A DNA stretch of 64,000 nucleotides from Candidatus Phycosocius spiralis (GTDB lineage: Bacteria; Pseudomonadota; Alphaproteobacteria; Caulobacterales; Aquidulcibacteraceae): assembly GCF_030158815.1 (NCBI RefSeq), contig NZ_BPFZ01000004.1:62001-126000 (forward strand), read 5' to 3'. Below the pieces are notes generated by a model. That model did no database searches and was not told the DNA's origin. It saw nothing but the letters and a program-made list of their open reading frames with translations. Shown in pieces: positions 57,977 through 64,000 of this stretch. The position numbers were made by a program, and so were the translations under genes. How positions within the stretch are numbered: position 1 is the first letter of the stretch; every line of letters begins with the position of its first letter.

Positions 57977-60730
57977 ATGTCAATCTTTCGTGTGATCCTA
58001 GCTGCTTTGGCAGCCGTTTTAGTTTTGCCCCAGATGGGCCATGCTCAGTCACGCCAGCAAGGGGAGAGCAACCTTATTGGCACTTTGGCCCCGGTCTCAC
58101 CTGAATTTTACTGGCCCGGTGCTAATTATGACCCAGCTGTGCCGACGCCGCATAGCGTTCTTGGCTATCAGATCGGACAAGCGATTACCCCGCATGCTTC
58201 CATCATTGATTATTTTGAGGCTTTGGCGGCCTATGCGCCAACCCGCGTAAGGCTCGTGGATTATGGCCGGTCTTGGCAGGGCAAGCGTTTGATTTATGTG
58301 GTGATCGGCTCGCCAGAAAACATTGCAAATCTGAGCGCGATCCAGGCCGACGTGCAAAAACTCGCAGACCCTCGCACACTCACTACTAGCGAAGCTGATG
58401 CCATCATTGCCCGCCATCCGGCAGTGGTTTGGCTGGCTTATTCGGTGCATGGCGATGAGATTGGACCCGCAGAATCCTCTATGCAATTGGCATATCATTT
58501 GTTGGCAGCGCGCGGTGATCAGCGGATGGCCGAGATTGCAAAAAACACCTTGATTGTGATCGTGCCTATGCAAAACCCCGATGGGCGCGATCGTTTTATC
58601 GCTACCAATATTGGCAGTTCAGGTCTGGCTCCAGTTAGCAGCCCCATCGCCGCAGAGCGGGATCAGCCTTGGCCGGGCGGGCGCGTCAATCATGCCCAAT
58701 TTGACCTAAACCGCGATTGGTTCGCCTTGACCCAGCCTGAAACCCGCGCCCAAATTGCGGCATATCTCAGCTTTTATCCGGTGGTGATGGTTGATAGTCA
58801 TGAAATGGGCTCGGACCGCAACTTCTTTTTTCCCCCAGAAGCCAATCCGATCAATCCCAATGTAACGCAGGAACAAATCGCCCTGAAGACGCTGTTGGGT
58901 CAACATAATGCGCGTTGGTTTGATCAGATTGGCTTGCCCTATTTCACGCGCGAAAGCTATGATCTCTTCTATCCGGGCTATGGCGATGGTTGGCCAACGG
59001 CGCAGGGTACGATTTCGATGACCTTTGAGCAGGGTTCAGCGCGCGGCCTGATGATCAAAAGGTCAGATGGCACATTCCTCACCTATCAAGAGACGATTAA
59101 AAGTCAGTTTGTTGCGGTACTTTCCACTTTGGAAGTTGCAGCGCGAGAACGTATGCGTTTTGTTCGCTCTTTTTATGCCTTTCGCCAATCGGCCATCCAA
59201 GAAGGCCGTAGCGAGGCGATAAAATCCTATCTTGTTCCAACCCAAGCCGATCAGTCCAATGCGGACAAGCTGGCTGGGATCCTGACGCGTCAAGGCATTG
59301 ATGTAGCCCGTGCCACCACACGATTTAGTGCTTGTGGGCGCAACTATGCGCCTGGAAGCTATGTTATTTCGGCGGCCCAGCCGACCAAGCGCCTGATCCG
59401 CAACTTGCTTGAGGTCGATACCAAAATGGAACCAGCTTTTGTTGCCAAGCAAGAACGATTGCGCCGCGCTGGCCTTGAAGATGAGATCTATGATGTGACA
59501 GCTTGGTCTTTGCCTCTCCTTTATAATGTTGAGGTCCAAGCCTGCACGATGGATCCAAATGTCACCACGCAGAAAGCGGGCACGGCGCTGATCCTACCGG
59601 GCAAATTGGTGCATGGCGATTCAAAAGTCGCTTATGTCATTGCTTCTGGTTCTACCGCGACCACACGCTTTATGGCCCAAGCACTGCAAGCTGGCATGAT
59701 TGTCCGTCAGATGGAGGGGGCGTTTAAGCTGGAAGGCCAAACATTTGGTGCAGGAAGTCTTGTTGTTCTTGGTGGGGAAAATGCCCCTTCGTTGGAACAA
59801 AACCTAGCCAGGCTTGCTGACAGCACAGGTGCCACCATTATCGGTTTTAAAACTACTTGGGTGACAGAAGGCCCTAGCCTTGGTTCGGATAAGGCGCTCA
59901 AACTCCGTAATCCCAAGATTGCATTAGCTTGGGATAGTCCCACGGACCGCAATTCTGCCGGGGCCATGCGCTATGTCATAGAGCGCAAATTTGGTGTTCC
60001 CATCACCCCTATTCGGGTACGTCGCTTCGCCAAGGCGGCTCTGTCGGAATATGATGTGATCATCCTTCCTGATGGCGAAGGCGATTATCAATCTGCCTTC
60101 GGGCAAGCCGGTATCGCCAATCTCAACAATTTTGTACAACAAGGTGGTGTGCTTATGTCCGTGGGCTCTGCCACAAGCTGGCTGGCCGAGCCTGATGTGG
60201 GACTAACGGGCTTGCGGCGCGAACAAGCCACCATGACCGACGCAGAGGCCAAATCAAAACAAGCTGATCCTAAATCCAAGCCTGGCAGCACCACGATTGA
60301 AGGCCTCAATTTACCTGATGTCGGTGCTTTTGTGCAGGCCATCGCCTCGCCCGTACGCGAACCAACCGAATTGGATGGTGCCATTCTGCGCGCCCAGACC
60401 GATCAGGAACATTGGTTGACGGCGGGACTGGCACCCAATCTGACCATGATGGTATCAGGCTCTGCGATTTATCGGCCATTGACCATGGATGCAGGCACGA
60501 ATGTGGTTCGTTTTTCAGGCCCAGATCAAGTAAAAGCCAGCGGCATTGTGTGGGACGATAGCCGCCAGCAATATGGCTTCAAGCCCGTGGTGACGGTTGA
60601 GGGCAAAGGCCGTGGCTTTGTTGTTGCATTTACAATTGACCCAACCTATCGCGGTATGGCCGATGGATTGGATAGCCTCGTGATGAACGCCATTTATTTC
60701 AGCGCCGCGCGCGCTAGGCCCACGCGCTAG
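57977..60730 (+). CDS. Exported M14-family zinc carboxypeptidase
   Basis: A 917-aa protein with a cleavable signal (VILAALAAVLVLPQMGHAQS). The M14 peptidase domain follows (about 60-370): the zinc motif is AYSVHGDEIGPAESSMQLAY (HxxE), with FDLNRDWFALTQPETRAQI (substrate Arg/His region) and VDSHEMGSDRNFFF (third zinc His). The long C-terminal half (about 400-917) resembles the extra domain of large bacterial M14 proteins seen next to Gram-negative outer-membrane genes. It is likely periplasmic. Confidence 0.92.
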   Translation: MSIFRVILAALAAVLVLPQMGHAQSRQQGESNLIGTLAPVSPEFYWPGANYDPAVPTPHSVLGYQIGQAITPHASIIDYFEALAAYAPTRVRLVDYGRSWQGKRLIYVVIGSPENIANLSAIQADVQKLADPRTLTTSEADAIIARHPAVVWLAYSVHGDEIGPAESSMQLAYHLLAARGDQRMAEIAKNTLIVIVPMQNPDGRDRFIATNIGSSGLAPVSSPIAAERDQPWPGGRVNHAQFDLNRDWFALTQPETRAQIAAYLSFYPVVMVDSHEMGSDRNFFFPPEANPINPNVTQEQIALKTLLGQHNARWFDQIGLPYFTRESYDLFYPGYGDGWPTAQGTISMTFEQGSARGLMIKRSDGTFLTYQETIKSQFVAVLSTLEVAARERMRFVRSFYAFRQSAIQEGRSEAIKSYLVPTQADQSNADKLAGILTRQGIDVARATTRFSACGRNYAPGSYVISAAQPTKRLIRNLLEVDTKMEPAFVAKQERLRRAGLEDEIYDVTAWSLPLLYNVEVQACTMDPNVTTQKAGTALILPGKLVHGDSKVAYVIASGSTATTRFMAQALQAGMIVRQMEGAFKLEGQTFGAGSLVVLGGENAPSLEQNLARLADSTGATIIGFKTTWVTEGPSLGSDKALKLRNPKIALAWDSPTDRNSAGAMRYVIERKFGVPITPIRVRRFAKAALSEYDVIILPDGEGDYQSAFGQAGIANLNNFVQQGGVLMSVGSATSWLAEPDVGLTGLRREQATMTDAEAKSKQADPKSKPGSTTIEGLNLPDVGAFVQAIASPVREPTELDGAILRAQTDQEHWLTAGLAPNLTMMVSGSAIYRPLTMDAGTNVVRFSGPDQVKASGIVWDDSRQQYGFKPVVTVEGKGRGFVVAFTIDPTYRGMADGLDSLVMNAIYFSAARARPTR

Positions 60731-60995
60731 GGTGATAAAGGCTACCCCTTTTCTCTGAGTTCGCCCATGGGGCAAGCAATAAAAGACGTCCAATCGCATG
60801 GGCTTAGAAAATGGTCGAGATATTTTCATGCGCCCCAAGAAATCCAAACACATTGCGCCTGAACCTCAGACTTCCCCTCTTGCGTGTTTGGCTATATGAT
60901 GGAGATGTCTAGTTCGCTGGACTATGGTGATAAACGTTCGTGAAATAAGCAGGCCGGACCGGGGTGCGATTCCCCGCGGCTCCACCAAATTCTTC

Positions 60996-61009
60996 GCGTG
61001 GATCCACGC
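60996..61009 (+). other. Hairpin in tmRNA spacer
   Basis: GCGTGGATCCACGC is a perfect 14-base palindrome inside the segment (60988-61015) that joins CCA of the acceptor piece to the 5' end of the coding piece. This segment is removed in mature permuted tmRNA; the hairpin could guide RNase processing, which is inference. Confidence 0.7.
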
Positions 61010-61191
61010 AAGTGTGGGGCCGATCAGGATCGACGGATGTGTAAAGACGTGTCTTTTACCCGCGTGGGCTTCGTTAACCGCCCATTTCATAAATGCAAAC
61101 GATAACTTTGCACAGGACGTTCGTTTGGCTGCGTAATGCAGTCTGATTGACGTTCGACTAAGTCCCGAAGTTTCGGCTGAGGGCGGGGCGG

Positions 61192-61222
61192 GGAGGGGGG
61201 CCCGGCAACAGCAACCCCCTCC
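61192..61222 (+). other. Strong GC hairpin at the 3' end of the tmRNA region
   Basis: GGAGGGGG (61192-61199) can pair with CCCCCTCC (61215-61222) over a 15-base loop. It lies about 55 bases after the tag stop. It could be a terminal stem of the coding piece or a terminator, but no T run follows, so terminator is less likely. Confidence 0.5.
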
Positions 61223-61402
61223 ACTGAATTTCATTCAATTGATACTAGGTAAAGGTGGTTTGAGCTACTGGCCCAAAAAGGACCAACCTTCGCCAAGACG
61301 CCGAAGTCGATTGCGCGACGGATCAAGGACGATTAAGAAGAGCCAGACATTTCAATCGACAGGTTAATTGCCATATAGCGTCAATAAGGAGAGTTGAGTC
61401 AA

Positions 61403-61879
61403 ATGTCTGAAGACCTGATCGGCTATGCCAAGTTAACTCAACAAGCCTTGCACGGGGTTGTGCGCGAAGCCATCAAGATTGCACTATCAGGCTTGCCTGG
61501 TGACCATCATTTTTACATTAGTTTTCGTACCCGCGCTCGCGGGGTTCACATCGCAAAATATTTGATCGATAAATATCCCGATGAGATGACCATCGTGATT
61601 CAACATCAATATGAGGGCTTAGAAGTACGTGGCGAATGGTTTGCCATTACTTTGCATTTTGGCGGAATACCACAAAGGATTGTTGTTCCATTTGCAGCAA
61701 TCACGCGTTTTTACGATCCTTCAGTTCGGTTTGCTTTGCCCTTTGATGTGCAAGATGATTCAATGAACACTTCTGATGCGCAGGATGACTTAGACAAGAC
61801 CAGTGGCAATGAGGCCGGGGAAAATCAACCAAAGACAGGTGCCGTTGTCAGTATGGATGCATTTCGCCGCAAGAAGTGA
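61403..61879 (+). CDS. sspB: ClpXP adaptor SspB, alphaproteobacterial form
   Basis: A 158-aa adaptor that tethers ssrA-tagged proteins to ClpXP. The N-terminal substrate-binding domain has LIGYAKLTQQALHGVVREAI, HHFYISFRTRARGV and GEWFAITLHFGGIPQRIVVPF. An acidic linker follows, ending VSMDAFRRKK, the ClpX-docking tail. I start at the ATG at 61403 with AAGGAGAG upstream; a TTG 9 bases earlier is too close to the ribosome site. It directly follows ssrA, whose tag it should bind. Confidence 0.92.
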   Translation: MSEDLIGYAKLTQQALHGVVREAIKIALSGLPGDHHFYISFRTRARGVHIAKYLIDKYPDEMTIVIQHQYEGLEVRGEWFAITLHFGGIPQRIVVPFAAITRFYDPSVRFALPFDVQDDSMNTSDAQDDLDKTSGNEAGENQPKTGAVVSMDAFRRKK

Positions 61880-62353
61880 TAAAATCCCAATCACCCTTCC
61901 ACACCAACGCGGAAATAATAGCCAGATTTGCTAAGACTAGGCGGCGACCACCTTGTTTAGAAACATTGGCAATGGAGGTAATCTGTGTGGATCAAGCCGC
62001 AGGCCTCGTGCGCCTTAAAATAGTGGGTCAGGCCGCATGGTGTAATCCACGTGGTACCCTACAAGGCGGGATCGTCACCGCGATGCTGGATGAAGCGATG
62101 GCTTTTGCAGGCATGATTGCCGGTCAGTTTGCTTACGGTGTGCCAACTCTTGAATTAAAGACTGGTTCTCTCAGGCCCTGTCCACTAGGCCCCGTTGAAG
62201 CGCATGGGCGGGTGGTGAAATGGGGCGGTAAGGCGGCGTTTTTTTGACGCCGAATTGTTTGATGGCGAAGGGCGGCTTGTGGCGCGTGCTAGCTCTACTG
62301 TTGTACCAATCCCATTAGCTGCTGTCGCACTTTTTCCCCGGGTTGATGGCTGA
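61876..62353 (+). pseudogene. Hotdog thioesterase (PaaI/YbgC-like), broken by a T7 run
   Basis: The frame starts at GTG 61876 (overlapping the sspB stop) and has the hotdog motif NPRGTLQGGIVTAMLDEAMAFAG with the catalytic Asp. It runs to GGKAAFF, where a run of seven T follows GCG at about 62239. The frame then hits TGA. Dropping one T would give FFDAELFDGEGRLVARASST and the rest of a normal ~155-aa thioesterase to TGA at 62351-62353. A real frameshift, a sequencing error or slippage are all possible. Confidence 0.7.
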
Positions 62354-62438
62354 GCGTTTCGACTTAGCGCGCGTTTTCGCCCTCGTTGTCAAGCGAGCGG
62401 ATGGCTCGAGCCATCCACTTCACCAAATTTATGCTCGT

Positions 62439-62897
62439 TCAAAGCTCCAGGTCGCCTTGGTGCGGTGCTTCGGGCTGCCTGATTTTGAGCAATGGGGTAC
62501 CCATTGAGCCACTTTTCTTGATGAGATCGACATCGAACGTTTCTAGCGCCTCAACTGAGAGGGAGATTGCAGTAGCCACATGAATTGCATCCTTAGGCTT
62601 AACGCCAAAGTCCCAAACAAGCGTCTGAGCATCTTCACCTATCTTCCTAGTGACATTGTAAACCCTAATATACGAACGTTTGAAAAAACGTTGGACAATC
62701 TGGGCCTTATCTTTAGAAACTCTTGTTTGTCCGCGCATCCAAAGGCACTCAGCCAGTGTCAAAGCAGATGTTATAATTAAAACTTCTCCACGCTCGGCAC
62801 GCTTGATTACGCCTCCGCATTTTGCAGCTTTGCCGGGATCATTATTGAGCCACGCAAGAAAGGCATCACTGTCCCATTAGATGCGCTCTATACTCAT
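62439..62897 (-). pseudogene. PIN-domain toxin gene with in-frame stop at codon 7
   Basis: From the ATG at 62897 the frame reads MSIERI, then TAA at 62877-62879, then continues WDSDAFLAWLNNDPGKAAKC...RGEVLIITSALTLAECLWMRG...DAIHVATAISLSVEALETFD to TGA/TAA near 62439. This is a PIN nuclease: first Asp in WDSDAF, ALTLAE with the second acid, and DAIHVATA with the third. Homologues usually have a codon such as Tyr at the stop position (YWDSDAFL). A single change to TAA would knock it out. A distal TTG at 62762 gives only a 107-aa fragment. The start overlaps the upstream gene by ATGA. Confidence 0.75.
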
Positions 62898-63637
62898 GCC
62901 GACGCCAATATCCCCCGGACGTCACGGGACGACGGCAACTCATCGTCTTCCGGTAACACGTCTATTTCACTCGTTTCGATGCTAACCGGCTGACCGTCAT
63001 GCCGATAATGTATCTTGCCAGTTAATTCGACACGTCGGCGAAAGCTAGAAAAAACGCGATCAATTAAACTCTCTGGGACCTTACAATTTATTATCTTAGG
63101 ATAAAGATAGTCCCTTATTCCCACCTTAAGCGAACCGTTTGTGTCTTTAATGGCTTCTAAGCGACCTTCAATGGTCCCAAAATCGAAATAATCGCTTTCA
63201 AGCGACTCCTTTATCGCTTTGGAGATCCCAACATTCACAGAAATTGGATGCTTACGAACCCAAATCTGTAGGCTTGGTGCTCTCTTCGATTTTTCACCAA
63301 TCTCCGACAACGCCTTTAAGTGGTTCACAGCCTTCTCGGTAAGTCCGGACCCGTGTATGTCGCCTCTAGTTAGGGCTTGCACACCGAAACTGGCCTTCTG
63401 GTAGATCATTGCGAGCCGCGAAGTAGAGGCGTTAGCAGACGGCTTAAGACCGACCAAACTAGAGCCTTCCTTGACCTTGACAGTCCAGTCTACAGCCGGC
63501 CCGTCCCCTTGTTGCGCTTCAGTGATCTCACGCACATAGCCAAAGAAATTGCGGACAGCCGTTAGGAATTCGTCTGGGGAAATATCCCCGCCGATATCAA
63601 GCGTCAGATCAGTCGGAACTTCTCCGAACTTCGCCAT
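62894..63637 (-). CDS. Uncharacterised 247-aa protein paired with the PIN gene
   Basis: The ATG at 63637 (MAKFGEVP) follows a GGATGGAAT context. Features are an N-terminal DLTLDIGGDISPDEFLTAVRNFFGYVREI, a middle of mixed helices, and a C-terminal RRVELTGKIHYRHDGQPVSIETSEIDVLPEDDELPSSRDV. I do not recognise a named domain. The ATGA coupling to a PIN-domain toxin suggests antitoxin or regulator, though it is much larger than usual antitoxins (60-100 aa). It looks intact. Confidence 0.7.
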   Translation of the reverse strand: MAKFGEVPTDLTLDIGGDISPDEFLTAVRNFFGYVREITEAQQGDGPAVDWTVKVKEGSSLVGLKPSANASTSRLAMIYQKASFGVQALTRGDIHGSGLTEKAVNHLKALSEIGEKSKRAPSLQIWVRKHPISVNVGISKAIKESLESDYFDFGTIEGRLEAIKDTNGSLKVGIRDYLYPKIINCKVPESLIDRVFSSFRRRVELTGKIHYRHDGQPVSIETSEIDVLPEDDELPSSRDVRGILASA

Positions 63638-63871
63638 GCTTATTCCATCCTTTGATTGGATTCTACGTCGCACTTGCTTTGACGGCAAGGCCCTCAGGAG
63701 ATTATGTTAAAAAGTTGATTTGAGTGGGTGCAGTTTAGCCTCTTTTGTCAGGCAGTACGCGCTCCGTGTTATCCGCGTCCGCAATGCCCGGGCATGTAAT
63801 CATGTACAAGCAGAACTGAGGTTCGCTCGATGAGAGTGCGGGCGACAATTGCATAAAAGGCGGAAAGCTCT
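63638..63871. other. Intergenic region upstream of the PIN module
   Basis: A 234-base region between two minus-strand genes. It contains the 12-base palindrome ATGCCCGGGCAT at 63784-63795. It probably carries the promoter of the 247-aa gene, and the palindrome may be an operator, but nothing in the sequence proves it. Confidence 0.4.
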
Positions 63872-64000
63872 CTAAGCCAGCGCCAACCGATTAAGGAATT
63901 TTGCAGCGATTGCGCGCGTTTCATCATTCCAATCGGCTAATTTGGATCGCATCAAACAAGCCTCACTTTTGAGAATCAAGCCATCCTCCAGCACCTTCAA
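63872..64000 (-). CDS. C-terminal end of an unidentified gene (cut by window edge)
   Basis: The minus-strand frame is open from the right edge to TAG at 63872-63874, giving 42 residues with ACLMRSKLADWNDETRAI and AAKFLNRLALA. The composition looks coding (mixed charged helix), but no family can be named from this fragment. Direction is the same as the PIN module. Confidence 0.45.
   Translation of the reverse strand: MKVLEDGLILKSEACLMRSKLADWNDETRAIAAKFLNRLALA

Larger units (their letters stand above)
60905..61225 (+). ncRNA. ssrA: Two-piece, circularly permuted tmRNA
   Basis: The acceptor piece comes first: a T arm (CGGGG at 60960-60964, TGCGATT loop, CCCCG at 60972-60976) followed by CGGCTCC (60977-60983), discriminator A and CCA (60985-60987). 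After a 28-base spacer the coding piece opens with GGGGCCG (61016-61022), which pairs with CGGCTCC. Its third pair is G-U, the alanyl-tRNA synthetase identity element. The tag ORF begins at GCA 61095 and reads ANDNFAQDVRLAA then TAA at 61134-61136. This acceptor-before-coding order is the known alphaproteobacterial form. The outer ends are approximate. It rescues stalled ribosomes and marks products for ClpXP. Confidence 0.9.

Noticed and set aside
60950-60987. tRNA 3' half (T arm and CCA)
   Set aside because: No cloverleaf upstream; the matching 5' acceptor strand lies downstream at 61016, so it is the tmRNA acceptor piece.
60866-61234. Minus-strand 122-codon ORF
   Set aside because: It lies antisense across the tmRNA and has no family similarity; the tmRNA structure explains the sequence.
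1-64000. CRISPR arrays, insertion sequences, prophage
   Set aside because: I saw no regularly spaced direct repeats, transposase or integrase motifs, or phage structural genes.

Overview
The window is a piece of a chromosome from an alphaproteobacterium that carries bacteriochlorophyll genes, most likely an aerobic anoxygenic phototroph. The evidence is a PpsR/PpaA-regulated photosynthesis gene cluster, a circularly permuted two-piece tmRNA with an alphaproteobacterial-type SspB, the long form of dCTP deaminase, and HslUV with split his genes. A small-genome Caulobacterales/Hyphomonadaceae relative is my guess, but the sequence alone does not fix the genus. Genes are dense and often overlap by 4 bases (ATGA). 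I see no complete insertion sequence, prophage, CRISPR array or tRNA.

Layout. 0-13 kb is housekeeping: the 3' part of nrdA, an aldehyde dehydrogenase, pgi, a three-gene operon (DUF547, TVP38-like membrane protein, flavin disulfide oxidoreductase), purQ, a DUF952 gene, pyrD, an HDAC-like deacetylase, a HAD hydrolase and dcd. 13-25.6 kb is the photosynthesis cluster in two divergent arms. The leftward arm is ppaA, ppsR, bchG, a PucC-like transporter, bchP and a small membrane ORF. The rightward arm is bchF, lhaA, puhA, puhB, puhC, puhE and idi. bchNBHLM and acsF, often inside the rightward arm, are not here, so the cluster is split. A perfect TGT-N12-ACA PpsR site lies just upstream of bchG.

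25.6-43.4 kb holds a decayed TetR pseudogene, a KefB-type antiporter, a Tat-signal ORF, a TetR-SDR pair, a LysE exporter with mpl, trmD, rplS, hslVU, a degenerate GGDEF-EAL protein, hisBHAFE with a GNAT gene, a TauE exporter and cysK. 43.6-60.7 kb holds an ABC exporter, a paraoxonase-like protein, pdeM, two glycosyltransferases, an orphan RHH antitoxin with a truncated VapC remnant, sucC, two acyl-CoA dehydrogenases, a FIST sensor fused by overlap to a hybrid histidine kinase (NosP/NahK-like) and a large M14 peptidase.

60.9-64 kb is the most interesting accessory stretch. It has a two-piece ssrA (tag ANDNFAQDVRLAA) directly upstream of sspB, the adaptor expected to deliver its tagged products to ClpXP. 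Next come a thioesterase broken by one extra T in a homopolymer, and a PIN-domain toxin gene with an in-frame stop at codon 7 coupled by ATGA overlap to an uncharacterised 247-aa partner. The window ends inside an unidentified gene.
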